Source of the DNA: Bacteroidota bacterium
GTDB lineage: Bacteria > Bacteroidota > Bacteroidia > Flavobacteriales_F > PHOS-HE28
Direction of reading: 5' to 3'
Length of the DNA stretch: 12,012 bases
Assembly (NCBI GenBank): GCA_963169595.1
Contig: CAUJFM010000195.1
Span: forward strand, 1 to 12,012
Under the pieces are notes generated by a model that searched no databases, was not told the DNA's origin, and saw only the letters and a program-made list of their open reading frames with translations. Both the position numbers and the translations under genes were made by a program. This document shows, piece by piece, positions 6,696 through 12,012 of this stretch (its first letter is position 1; each line of letters opens with the position of its first letter).

Positions 6696-7735
6696 CCACC
6701 GCCACCGAAGTGATCAACGGCAGCAGTGCCCCCGCGAAGCTGGACTATGCCTCCGACCAGGAGGTGCGTTGGTGTCCCGGCTGCGGCGACTACTCCATCC
6801 TGAAGCAGGTGGAGACCGTGCTCAAGGAGAAGGGGCTTCCCAAGGAGGACATCGTGTTCATCAGCGGCATCGGCTGCAGCTCGCGCTTCCCCTACTACCT
6901 GGACACCTTCGGCATGCACAGCATCCACGGCCGTGCACCCGCCATTGTCAGCGGCCTGCGCGCCGTGCGTCCCGACCTCAGCGTGTGGATGATCACCGGC
7001 GATGGCGATTCGCTCAGCATCGGTGGCAATCATCTCATTCACCTGCTGCGCCGCAACGTTGACGTGAACGTGCTGCTCTTCAACAACGAGATCTACGGCC
7101 TCACCAAGGGCCAGTACTCGCCCACTTCCCCGGAAGGGGCCGTGACGAAGAGCACGCCCATGGGTAGCGTGGACCATCCCTTCAATCCGCTGGCCCTGTG
7201 CAAGGGTGCCGATGCCACCTTCCTGGCCCGCGCCATGGACCGTGACCCCAAGCAGTTGCGCGATGTGCTGTTGCGCGCCGACGCCCACCGCGGCACCAGC
7301 CTGGTGGAGATCTACCAGAACTGCAACGTCTTCAACGATGGTGCCTTCGAGGTCTTCACGGAGAAGGCGAGCAAGCCCTTCCACACGCTCTTCGTGGAGC
7401 AGGGCAAGCCGCTCGTCTTCGCCAACGGTACCAAGGGCATCAAGCTCGACGGCATGACGCCGGTGATCGTGGACCTGGCCGATGGCACCACCTCGCTGAA
7501 CGACCTGTGGGTGCACGACGAGCGCGATGCGTTCAAGGCCTCCATCCTGGTGCGTCTGTTCGAGGACCCGCGCCACGAGGGGGCCATGCCGCGGCCCTTC
7601 GGTGTGTTCTATGTGGCCGACCGCCCAACGGTCGAAAGCCGCATCATCGAGCAAGTGGAACTGGCCACGACCCGTAAGGGCGCCGGCGACCTCGATGCGC
7701 TGCTGCGCGGCGAGCGTACCTGGACGATCGGCTAA
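6692..7735 (+). CDS. korB: 2-oxoacid:ferredoxin oxidoreductase, beta subunit (KorB type)
   Basis: A 347-aa thiamine-diphosphate and 4Fe-4S-binding partner of KorA. RWCPGCGDYSILKQ (26-39) supplies Cys28 and Cys31, SGIGCSSRFPYYLDTFGMHSIHGRA (58-82) supplies Cys62, and YQNCNVFNDGAF (208-219) supplies Cys211: the four positions expected for the single proximal cluster. The thiamine-pyrophosphate motif runs from GDGDSLSIGGNH (103-114) to NNEIYGLTKGQYSPTS (131-146). No separate ferredoxin-like domain is present, so electrons should pass directly to ferredoxin. The ATG overlaps the korA TGA by four bases, which gives translational coupling and equal stoichiometry. There is no Shine-Dalgarno. The TAA stop lies three bases from the stop of the convergent membrane-protein gene. 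Confidence 0.94.
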   Translation: MTTATEVINGSSAPAKLDYASDQEVRWCPGCGDYSILKQVETVLKEKGLPKEDIVFISGIGCSSRFPYYLDTFGMHSIHGRAPAIVSGLRAVRPDLSVWMITGDGDSLSIGGNHLIHLLRRNVDVNVLLFNNEIYGLTKGQYSPTSPEGAVTKSTPMGSVDHPFNPLALCKGADATFLARAMDRDPKQLRDVLLRADAHRGTSLVEIYQNCNVFNDGAFEVFTEKASKPFHTLFVEQGKPLVFANGTKGIKLDGMTPVIVDLADGTTSLNDLWVHDERDAFKASILVRLFEDPRHEGAMPRPFGVFYVADRPTVESRIIEQVELATTRKGAGDLDALLRGERTWTIG

Positions 7736-7738
7736 GGC

Positions 7739-8410
7739 TTACTCGATGCGGGGGAAGTCCTCCCCCTCCAGCAACTTGCGCAATGAGTCGGGAGGGACGG
7801 GCTTGGCGATTATGCGCTGGTCGGTGACGGCAGACCTCCGCACGGAATCGAGCTGGCGCTGCATCTCCTCCTTGCTGCCTGCGGTGATCGTCGCTTGCTT
7901 CACCACCCGCAGTTGATCTTTGCCGGTCGTATCCTGTTCGGTCACGGGAACGAGGCGGCCGTTCCGCATCATCATCACCACAGTGTCCGTGTGCACTGTG
8001 GTCCGTCGTTCCACGTTCCCTTGAGCAGGTTCCGATAAGCTGGTATCAGGTGCCGGACCCTCTCCCACGTCCTCCGTCGCGATGCTGTCCAAGGGCAGCG
8101 ACCGGTTCGGCAGCTGTTGCCCGGTGCGTTGGAGCAGGGCGGGTATGATCAGGATGAGCGCGGTCACGATCACCGCACCCCCGATCCCCGGCAGCCACTT
8201 GCCCCACTCGTAGCTGCGGTAGGCCTTGTCCACGGCGGGTCGCAGCGCGAGGCGTTGCATGCCTGTCCGCAGGTCGCGGAGGTCATCCACCAGTTGGCGC
8301 AGCTCCGGGTTTGTAAGCATCCGCTCCTCGAAGGCCGCACGGTCCGAAGCGTTGAGAGAGCCGTTCAGGTAGCGGTCGGCCAGCTCCATCCGATCCAGTT
8401 CGTTGCGCAT
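7739..8410 (-). CDS. Probable membrane anti-sigma factor (partner of the upstream ECF sigma)
   Basis: A 223-aa single-pass membrane protein. The N-terminal cytoplasmic part (1-70) has LADRYLNGSLNASDRAAFEERMLTNPELRQLV, the helical pattern seen at the start of many FecR/RskA-type anti-sigma factors (a short 'Y-x-x-G-x-L...E...F-E...L..xPEL' segment). It lacks the zinc motif HxxxCxxC. One hydrophobic helix lies at about 72-93 (WLPGIGGAVIVTALILIIPALL). The rest (94-223) would be periplasmic; it is polar, rich in T/D/Q, and matches nothing I recognise. The start overlaps the sigma-factor stop by one base (TGATG), so translation is coupled, and this is the strongest argument for an anti-sigma role. 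The 3' end faces korB with a three-base gap. It could instead be an unrelated membrane protein regulated with the sigma factor. Confidence 0.7.
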   Translation of the reverse strand: MRNELDRMELADRYLNGSLNASDRAAFEERMLTNPELRQLVDDLRDLRTGMQRLALRPAVDKAYRSYEWGKWLPGIGGAVIVTALILIIPALLQRTGQQLPNRSLPLDSIATEDVGEGPAPDTSLSEPAQGNVERRTTVHTDTVVMMMRNGRLVPVTEQDTTGKDQLRVVKQATITAGSKEEMQRQLDSVRRSAVTDQRIIAKPVPPDSLRKLLEGEDFPRIE

Positions 8411-8979
8411 CAGCCCTGGGGTTGAAGGTTGGACGATGCATCCCGGGCGAGCAGCTCGCGGTACCGGCGGCGCGCCTCTTCCAGGCACTTGTACTTGCGC
8501 GTCTTCGCGGCGCCCTCCCCAGCCAGCCCGATGGCACTGGCGATCTGCTGCAGGGATTCCTTCAGCAGGTAGAAGCGCTTCAACAGGTCCAGGCATTTGT
8601 CGCCCAGGGAGCGCAGGGCCCGCTCGGCGGAGGCGGAACGGCCCTCGTCGGCCAGGAGCTGGGCCAGGTCACCGGGCTCGTCGGGCATTGCGGTGAGCTC
8701 CTGCGTGAACCGGCCACGCCGCCTGAGCTCCTCCATCCACTTGTTGCGGCAAATGGCATAGAGGTAGGTGCCAATGGCGCAGTTCAGGGTGAAGCCATCC
8801 TCCTTCGCCTTGCCGAGCAGGATGATCAGCGCATCCTGGAACAGGTCCTTGGCATCGGCGCGGGTGCCACCGTTGTTGCGCACCATGCGCTCCACCTTGG
8901 GCAGGTGCCCATACAGCTTCACCAGGGCCTTGTGGGTCGCGCAGCTGCGCAGGTGGGACAGGATCTCCGGGTCGGTCAT
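8410..8979 (-). CDS. ECF-type RNA polymerase sigma factor
   Basis: A 189-aa sigma-70 family protein with only regions 2 and 4. Region 2 is about residues 30-90: RADAKDLFQDALIILLGKA (40-58), then GTYLYAICRNKWMEELRRRGR, the -10 recognition helix in the form common in Bacteroidota ECF sigmas. Region 4 is about 120-180: LGDKCLDLLKRFYLLKESLQQIASAIGL, a helix-turn-helix for -35 recognition, followed by AAKTRKYKCLEEARRRYRELL. Length is normal for ECF factors. The ATG at 8979 was chosen because upstream in-frame translation reads through the divergent promoter region. The downstream gene is a coupled membrane protein, the expected anti-sigma arrangement. The signal and regulon cannot be read from the sequence; the divergent exported repeat protein is a candidate target. 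Confidence 0.9.
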   Translation of the reverse strand: MTDPEILSHLRSCATHKALVKLYGHLPKVERMVRNNGGTRADAKDLFQDALIILLGKAKEDGFTLNCAIGTYLYAICRNKWMEELRRRGRFTQELTAMPDEPGDLAQLLADEGRSASAERALRSLGDKCLDLLKRFYLLKESLQQIASAIGLAGEGAAKTRKYKCLEEARRRYRELLARDASSNLQPQG

Positions 8980-9029
8980 GGCTTGGGGTTCGTACACCTT
9001 GATGCACGGCGAACGGAAAGGTGACCCCG

Positions 9030-9037
9030 ACAAGATA
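9030..9037 (-). promoter_or_regulatory. Weak candidate -7 box for the sigma/anti-sigma operon
   Basis: On the minus strand this reads TATCTTGT, matching TAnnTTTG at four of six specified positions, about 50 bases upstream of the sigma-factor ATG. ECF operons are often autoregulated through a different promoter type, so this is only a candidate. The divergent gap from 8980 to 9097 holds no other feature I can support. Confidence 0.2.
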
Positions 9038-9082
9038 CCTGCACGCTGCAAGACGCTGCGCCAATCCTGCTGTACACGGCCG

Positions 9083-9090
9083 TAACTTGG
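9083..9090 (+). promoter_or_regulatory. Possible -7 promoter box for the secreted repeat protein
   Basis: TAACTTGG matches TAnnTTTG at five of six specified positions and ends seven bases before the ATG at 9098, again predicting an almost leaderless mRNA. It lies in the 118-bp region shared with the divergent sigma-factor gene. No -33 TTG is visible at the usual distance, which would also fit use of an alternative sigma factor. Confidence 0.4.
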
Positions 9091-9097
9091 GACCTGC

Positions 9098-10195
9098 ATG
9101 AGCACACTACGGGTATGGTGGTCACTGTTGTTGATGGCCTCTGCCGCTGGTCTGGCGGCCCAGGACGTCATTGCTTTTCTGGATTACATGGGCCGTCTGC
9201 ATGTGTTCGATCGCGGGGTGTTCCGGCAGATCGACCACCGCCGGCCGTTGTGGATCAAGGTGGGTGGGAACAAGGTGGTCTATGCCGATGCGCAATCGAA
9301 CCTCGTGGTCTATGACCAGGGGCGAACGCAGCGTGTGGATGATCAGGCCAGTAGCGATGTGGTGGTGACCGATCAGCTCATCGGGTTCTCCGTGGCCGGT
9401 ATGTTCAAGGTGTATGATGGCGCCCCGCGGACCTTGGCCGGTGTGGTGGGGCCGCACGTCACGGAGGACAGTCTGGCCGCATACAAGGACAACATCCAGC
9501 AGACCATCAGTGTCTATTACCAGGGCAGCACCTATCCGCTCGAGGACCAGCTGGCCGGTAACGCCGTGCTGCAATGGGGTTCGGGTGACAACCTGCTGGC
9601 CTGGGTGTCCGCATATGACCGCCGGTTCAAGGTCTTCTATCACGGGAACATCATCGAGCTCAGCGACCTGGTCACCGAGATGGAGTTCAAGTGCGGGTTG
9701 GACCTGGTGGCCTACCGGGACCCGAGCGACATGAGCTTCAAGGTCTTCCACAAGGGCGAGGTCTACGACCTGGAACCCCAGATGCCCCGGCGGTACGAAG
9801 TGGGGAAGGGGGTGATGGCCTGGATGGACCAGACCGGTGCATTGAAGGTCTTCGATGGCCGATTGGTCCATACCGCGATGGGCTTCGAACCGGCCAAATG
9901 GAGCGTGGTGGACAGCCTGGTGGTGATCGAGGACCGCCAGTTCTTCAATGTCTTCACCAACGGGCGCATGCACACCGTTGAACGGGTGGTGCCCCAGCAG
10001 TGGCAGGCCTCCTGGGGCTCGCTCGCCTATGTGGATGTGGACCGCACGCTGAAGATCTGGAGGAACGGCCGTTCGGAGGTGGTGGTGCGTGGACAGCCCG
10101 TGCAGGAGTTCGTGCTGGAGCGTGGCCTGTTGCTTGCCCGCCTCAACCAGACCACCGCGAAGGTGTGGTGGCGTGGCAGGCTGTACGAGCATTAG
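9098..10195 (+). CDS. Secreted protein of ten ~35-residue beta-rich repeats, unknown function
   Basis: A 365-aa protein with a signal peptide (hydrophobic core WWSLLLMASAAGLA, cleavage near residue 21, LAA-QD). The mature part consists almost entirely of ten degenerate repeats starting near residues 24, 58, 94, 126, 166, 203, 239, 274, 309 and 344. Each begins with a hydrophobic strand such as LVAYRD, LAAYKD or VMAWMD, followed 7-12 residues later by an aromatic strand ending in glycine: LHVFDRG, LVVYDQG, FKVYDGA, ISVYYQG, FKVFYHG, FKVFHKG, LKVFDG, FNVFTNG, LKIWRNG, AKVWWRG. Then comes a third short strand such as VYDLE or IIELS. This suggests a beta-propeller or beta-solenoid. It resembles TolB-, WG- or Kelch-like repeats only in a general way and I cannot assign it to a named family. 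There are no anchoring helices, C-terminal sorting domain or lipobox. It is divergent from an ECF sigma gene, so envelope-stress control is possible but unproven. Confidence 0.85.
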   Translation: MSTLRVWWSLLLMASAAGLAAQDVIAFLDYMGRLHVFDRGVFRQIDHRRPLWIKVGGNKVVYADAQSNLVVYDQGRTQRVDDQASSDVVVTDQLIGFSVAGMFKVYDGAPRTLAGVVGPHVTEDSLAAYKDNIQQTISVYYQGSTYPLEDQLAGNAVLQWGSGDNLLAWVSAYDRRFKVFYHGNIIELSDLVTEMEFKCGLDLVAYRDPSDMSFKVFHKGEVYDLEPQMPRRYEVGKGVMAWMDQTGALKVFDGRLVHTAMGFEPAKWSVVDSLVVIEDRQFFNVFTNGRMHTVERVVPQQWQASWGSLAYVDVDRTLKIWRNGRSEVVVRGQPVQEFVLERGLLLARLNQTTAKVWWRGRLYEH

Positions 10196-10222
10196 CGGGG
10201 GACCGCGGTGGTCGTGCCCCGC
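10195..10222 (+). terminator. Bulged stem-loop at the end of the repeat-protein gene (terminator-like, no U-run)
   Basis: GCGGGG (10195-10200) pairs with CCCCGC (10217-10222), and GACC (10201-10204) pairs with GGTC (10210-10213). The loop has five bases, and a three-base bulge (GTG) lies on the 3' side. The stem starts on the last base of the TAG stop codon. No T-run follows. The layout is like that of the stem-loop after the NifU-domain gene. Confidence 0.4.
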
Positions 10223-10271
10223 TGATCCGGGCCGAATGTGATGTGCGCCCGGTTCGTCATCTTCGCAAGCC

Positions 10272-11108
10272 ATGCGCATCTTTCATCCGACCGACCTGCA
10301 CCACGGCAGTTCCACGGCATTCCTGCATGCCCTGCGGCTGGCGGTGGACACCCGTTCACGCCTGACCATCATGCATGTGGCCACCGATTCGGAGGCCGGT
10401 GGTTGGAGCGAGCTTCCGGGTGTGCGGAGCACATTGGCGCGCTGGGGCATGGTGAAGGATGCCGCCGATATGGAAGGCCTGGAACGGCTCGGGGTCAGCG
10501 TGCGGAAGTTGGTGGTGGAAGGCCGTGACCCTGCCGGTGCGTGCGTGGAGCATTTGGAGGAGCATCCGGCCGACCTGGTGGTGCTGGCCACGCATCAGGC
10601 GGAAGGCCTGCTGCGCTGGGTGAAGCGCCAGGTGGCGATCCCCCTGGCCCGTGCAGCCGGTGCGCCAGCGCTGTTCGTGCCCTACGATCGACCGGGCTTC
10701 CTGGACAGGGCCTCCGGCCGTTGGAAGCTGCGGCGCATGTTGGTGCCCGTGGCCATGGAGCCCCACCCGCGTGCGGCCCTCGCGATGGTGGTGGAGCTGG
10801 TATCGGCCCTGCAGCTGGCCGAAGGCATCATCACCCTTCTGCATGTGGGTGATGCCACCACTGCGCCCTATGTGGAGGTGCCCGAGATCCCCGGTTGGAA
10901 AGTGGAGCAGATCACCCGTGCGGGTGATGTGGTGGGGACCATCACACACCTGGCCGAGGCCACGGGAGCTGAACTCCTGGTGATGACCACCAAGGGGAGG
11001 GAGGGCTTCCTGGATGTTCTGCGGGGCACGGATACGGAAAAGGTGGTGCGCGCGGTGGCCTGTCCGGTCCTGGCCGTGCCCGCCCAAGGGCGACCGATCA
11101 GTGCTTGA
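10272..11108 (+). CDS. Universal stress protein, tandem UspA domains
   Basis: A 278-aa cytoplasmic protein with two UspA-like halves. Half one (1-137) begins MRIFHPTDLHHGSSTAFLHAL, where the family has a strand followed by the ATP-contacting D/S region, and ends ADLVVLATHQAEGLLRW...APALFVP. Half two (about 149-272) begins LRRMLVPVAMEPHPRAALAMVVEL and ends AELLVMTTKGREGFLDVLRGTDTEKVVRAVACPVLAVPA. The usual nucleotide-binding motif G-x2-G-x9-G(S/T) is present in half two as GREG followed by only six residues and then GT, three shorter than normal; half one lacks it. Whether it binds ATP is uncertain. No operon partner is upstream; a weak box CATCTTCG lies just before the ATG. The 3' end overlaps the convergent nadE gene by 11 bases. 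Confidence 0.88.
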   Translation: MRIFHPTDLHHGSSTAFLHALRLAVDTRSRLTIMHVATDSEAGGWSELPGVRSTLARWGMVKDAADMEGLERLGVSVRKLVVEGRDPAGACVEHLEEHPADLVVLATHQAEGLLRWVKRQVAIPLARAAGAPALFVPYDRPGFLDRASGRWKLRRMLVPVAMEPHPRAALAMVVELVSALQLAEGIITLLHVGDATTAPYVEVPEIPGWKVEQITRAGDVVGTITHLAEATGAELLVMTTKGREGFLDVLRGTDTEKVVRAVACPVLAVPAQGRPISA

Positions 11109-11895
11109 GCGCCTCGGGGATGAGGCACACGGGGATGGGGTCCACCTTGTGCCGATTGGCCGCGTGACGCTGGTCGAAGATGGCGAGCACCTGTCGCTGC
11201 CGGTCCGTGAGGGTGAGCGTGCGGGTGTCCACGCCCCGGTAGCGGAGGTCCATGGCCCACTCCAGTTCGGGATAGGTGGCGCCGATCTGGTCCTCGTCGC
11301 TGCGGTCATCGCCCCACAGGCCATCGGTGGGCTTGGCCCGTTGAATGCTCTCGATGATGCCCAGTTCCCGCGCCACGGCGAACACCTCGGTCTTGGTCAG
11401 GTCCGCGATCGGTGAAAGGTCCACGCCCCCATCGCCGTACTTGGTGAAGAAGCCGATGCCGAAGTCCTCCACCTTGTTCCCCGTTCCGGCCACCAGGAAG
11501 CGCAGCAAACCGGCGAAGTAGTAGAGGGTGGTCATGCGCAGGCGTGCCCGCGAGTTGGCGAGTGACAGTTCGAGCTGACGTGCATCGTCATCCTTGGGCA
11601 GGGCCACCACCAGCGCATCGAAGACAGGGGTGAGCTTCACCACCTCCATGCGCACATTGGGATGGCGGTCACGCAGCCAGGTGATGTGGTCCTGGGCGCG
11701 CTGCACCTGGGCGTGGGCCTGGTGGATGGGCATCTCCACGCATAGGGTGGGCAGGCCGGTGCGTGCGCAGAGCGCGCTGGTCACCGCGCTGTCCACGCCG
11801 CCGCTCACCCCGATGACGAAGCCGCGCTGGCCGGTGCGTTCGCATTGTTCACGCAACCAGTCCGTGATGTGGTCGATGACCCCGGGGATGTTCAT
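11098..11895 (-). CDS. nadE: Ammonia-dependent NAD(+) synthetase
   Basis: A 265-aa enzyme that amidates deamido-NAD to NAD with ATP, the last step of NAD synthesis. The PP-loop is VIGVSGGVDSAVTSAL (27-42). The segment SLANSRARLRMTTLYYFA (111-128) corresponds to the conserved N-x-x-A-R-x-R-M helix. VAGTGNKVED (135-144) and FFTKYGDGGVDLSPIADLTKTEV (149-171) form the substrate- and metal-binding region. LRYRGVDTRTLTLTDRQRQVLAIF near the C-terminus also fits. There is no N-terminal carbon-nitrogen hydrolase (glutaminase) domain, so it is the short type that uses free ammonia. The ATG is six bases after the T-run of a terminator belonging to the upstream gene, and no Shine-Dalgarno is present. Its 3' end overlaps the stress-protein gene by 11 bases. 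Confidence 0.95.
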   Translation of the reverse strand: MNIPGVIDHITDWLREQCERTGQRGFVIGVSGGVDSAVTSALCARTGLPTLCVEMPIHQAHAQVQRAQDHITWLRDRHPNVRMEVVKLTPVFDALVVALPKDDDARQLELSLANSRARLRMTTLYYFAGLLRFLVAGTGNKVEDFGIGFFTKYGDGGVDLSPIADLTKTEVFAVARELGIIESIQRAKPTDGLWGDDRSDEDQIGATYPELEWAMDLRYRGVDTRTLTLTDRQRQVLAIFDQRHAANRHKVDPIPVCLIPEALKH

Positions 11896-11900
11896 GGTCT

Positions 11901-11938
11901 AAAAATGCGAAGTCCCGCCGGTCTGCGGCAGGACTTCG
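11901..11938 (-). terminator. Rho-independent terminator of the gene entering from the right edge
   Basis: Read on the minus strand, CGAAGTCCTGCC pairs along twelve positions with GGCGGGACTTCG around a seven-base loop (GCAGACC), followed by CATTTTT. In minus-strand RNA the one irregular pair is a U-G wobble; on the plus strand it would be a C-A mismatch and no T-run follows. The structure is therefore directional and ends the gene whose stop is at 11959. Confidence 0.85.
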
Positions 11939-11958
11939 ATCAATTGGTGCGGACACGT

Positions 11959-12012
11959 TCAGAAGAACAGCCCGAGCGTGAGCTCGAGGTAGTGGGCGCG
12001 CAGGTCGGCCTT
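11959..12012 (-). CDS. C-terminal end of a probable outer-membrane beta-barrel protein (runs off the right edge)
   Basis: The last 17 codons before a TGA read KADLRAHYLELTLGLFF. The alternating hydrophobic pattern HYLELTLGLFF, ending in phenylalanine, is the typical last strand (beta-signal) recognised by the BAM complex, so the gene probably encodes an outer-membrane barrel. A strong terminator follows 20 bases downstream, which supports this being a real gene end. Everything else about the protein lies outside the window. Confidence 0.6.
   Translation of the reverse strand, partial: KADLRAHYLELTLGLFF

Noticed and set aside
5403..7654. Two long minus-strand open frames (429 and 387 codons) opposite korA and korB
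   Set aside because: They mirror strongly coding, well-recognised genes. Their translations are rich in H, L, A and G with no domain, as expected from GC-biased third positions.
9122..10279. Minus-strand open frame of 385 codons opposite the secreted repeat protein
   Set aside because: The plus-strand product has a signal peptide and a regular repeat pattern. The minus-strand translation (H/L/G/V-rich) is its shadow, repeats included.
1..12012. Mobile elements, CRISPR array, tRNA or rRNA genes, riboswitch
   Set aside because: I saw no transposase, integrase, terminal repeats, regularly spaced direct repeats, cloverleaf-like segments or rRNA-like stretches. No gap between genes exceeds about 135 bases.

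Overview
The window comes from a GC-rich bacterium, most likely a member of the Bacteroidota (Flavobacteriales-like). The evidence for this is: fused gamma/alpha KorA with KorB; a TrmB beginning MGKNKL; a Mrp ATPase that reads MAWFTPAELPE where other phyla have a CxxC; start codons with almost no Shine-Dalgarno sequence; and boxes resembling the Bacteroidota -7 element TAnnTTTG a few bases before several starts. It looks like ordinary chromosome. I see no insertion sequence, phage gene, CRISPR array, tRNA or rRNA.

Layout. 1-1167 (minus): a GT28/MurG-like glycosyltransferase, followed by the first 24 codons of a secreted protein. 1301-3340 (plus): trmB, a small two-helix membrane protein, an alkyltransferase-like DNA repair protein, and a 150-aa protein of unknown function. 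3378-4726 (plus): a Mrp-family Fe-S carrier ATPase and a NifU C-terminal-domain protein, two bases apart. 4827-7735 (plus): korA and korB, overlapping by four bases, encoding a 2-oxoacid:ferredoxin oxidoreductase. 7739-8979 (minus): an ECF sigma factor translationally coupled to a probable membrane anti-sigma factor. 9098-10195 (plus): divergent from the sigma gene, a secreted protein made of ten ~35-residue repeats. 10272-11108 (plus): a tandem universal stress protein whose 3' end overlaps nadE. 11098-11895 (minus): ammonia-dependent NAD synthetase. 11901-11938: a rho-independent terminator on the minus strand for a gene of which only the last 17 codons (an outer-membrane barrel end) lie in the window.

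How the genes fit together. Mrp and the NifU-domain protein handle Fe-S clusters and sit directly upstream of KorAB, an Fe-S/thiamine enzyme of central carbon metabolism. The sigma/anti-sigma pair shares a 118-bp divergent region with the repeat protein, which makes that exported protein a candidate target of the sigma factor; this is inference from position only. NadE and the stress protein are convergent housekeeping genes.

The most unusual items are the ten-repeat secreted protein, the near-leaderless promoter pattern, the bulged stem-loops directly after two stop codons, and the shortened nucleotide-binding motif of the stress protein. I found no convincing new multi-gene system.
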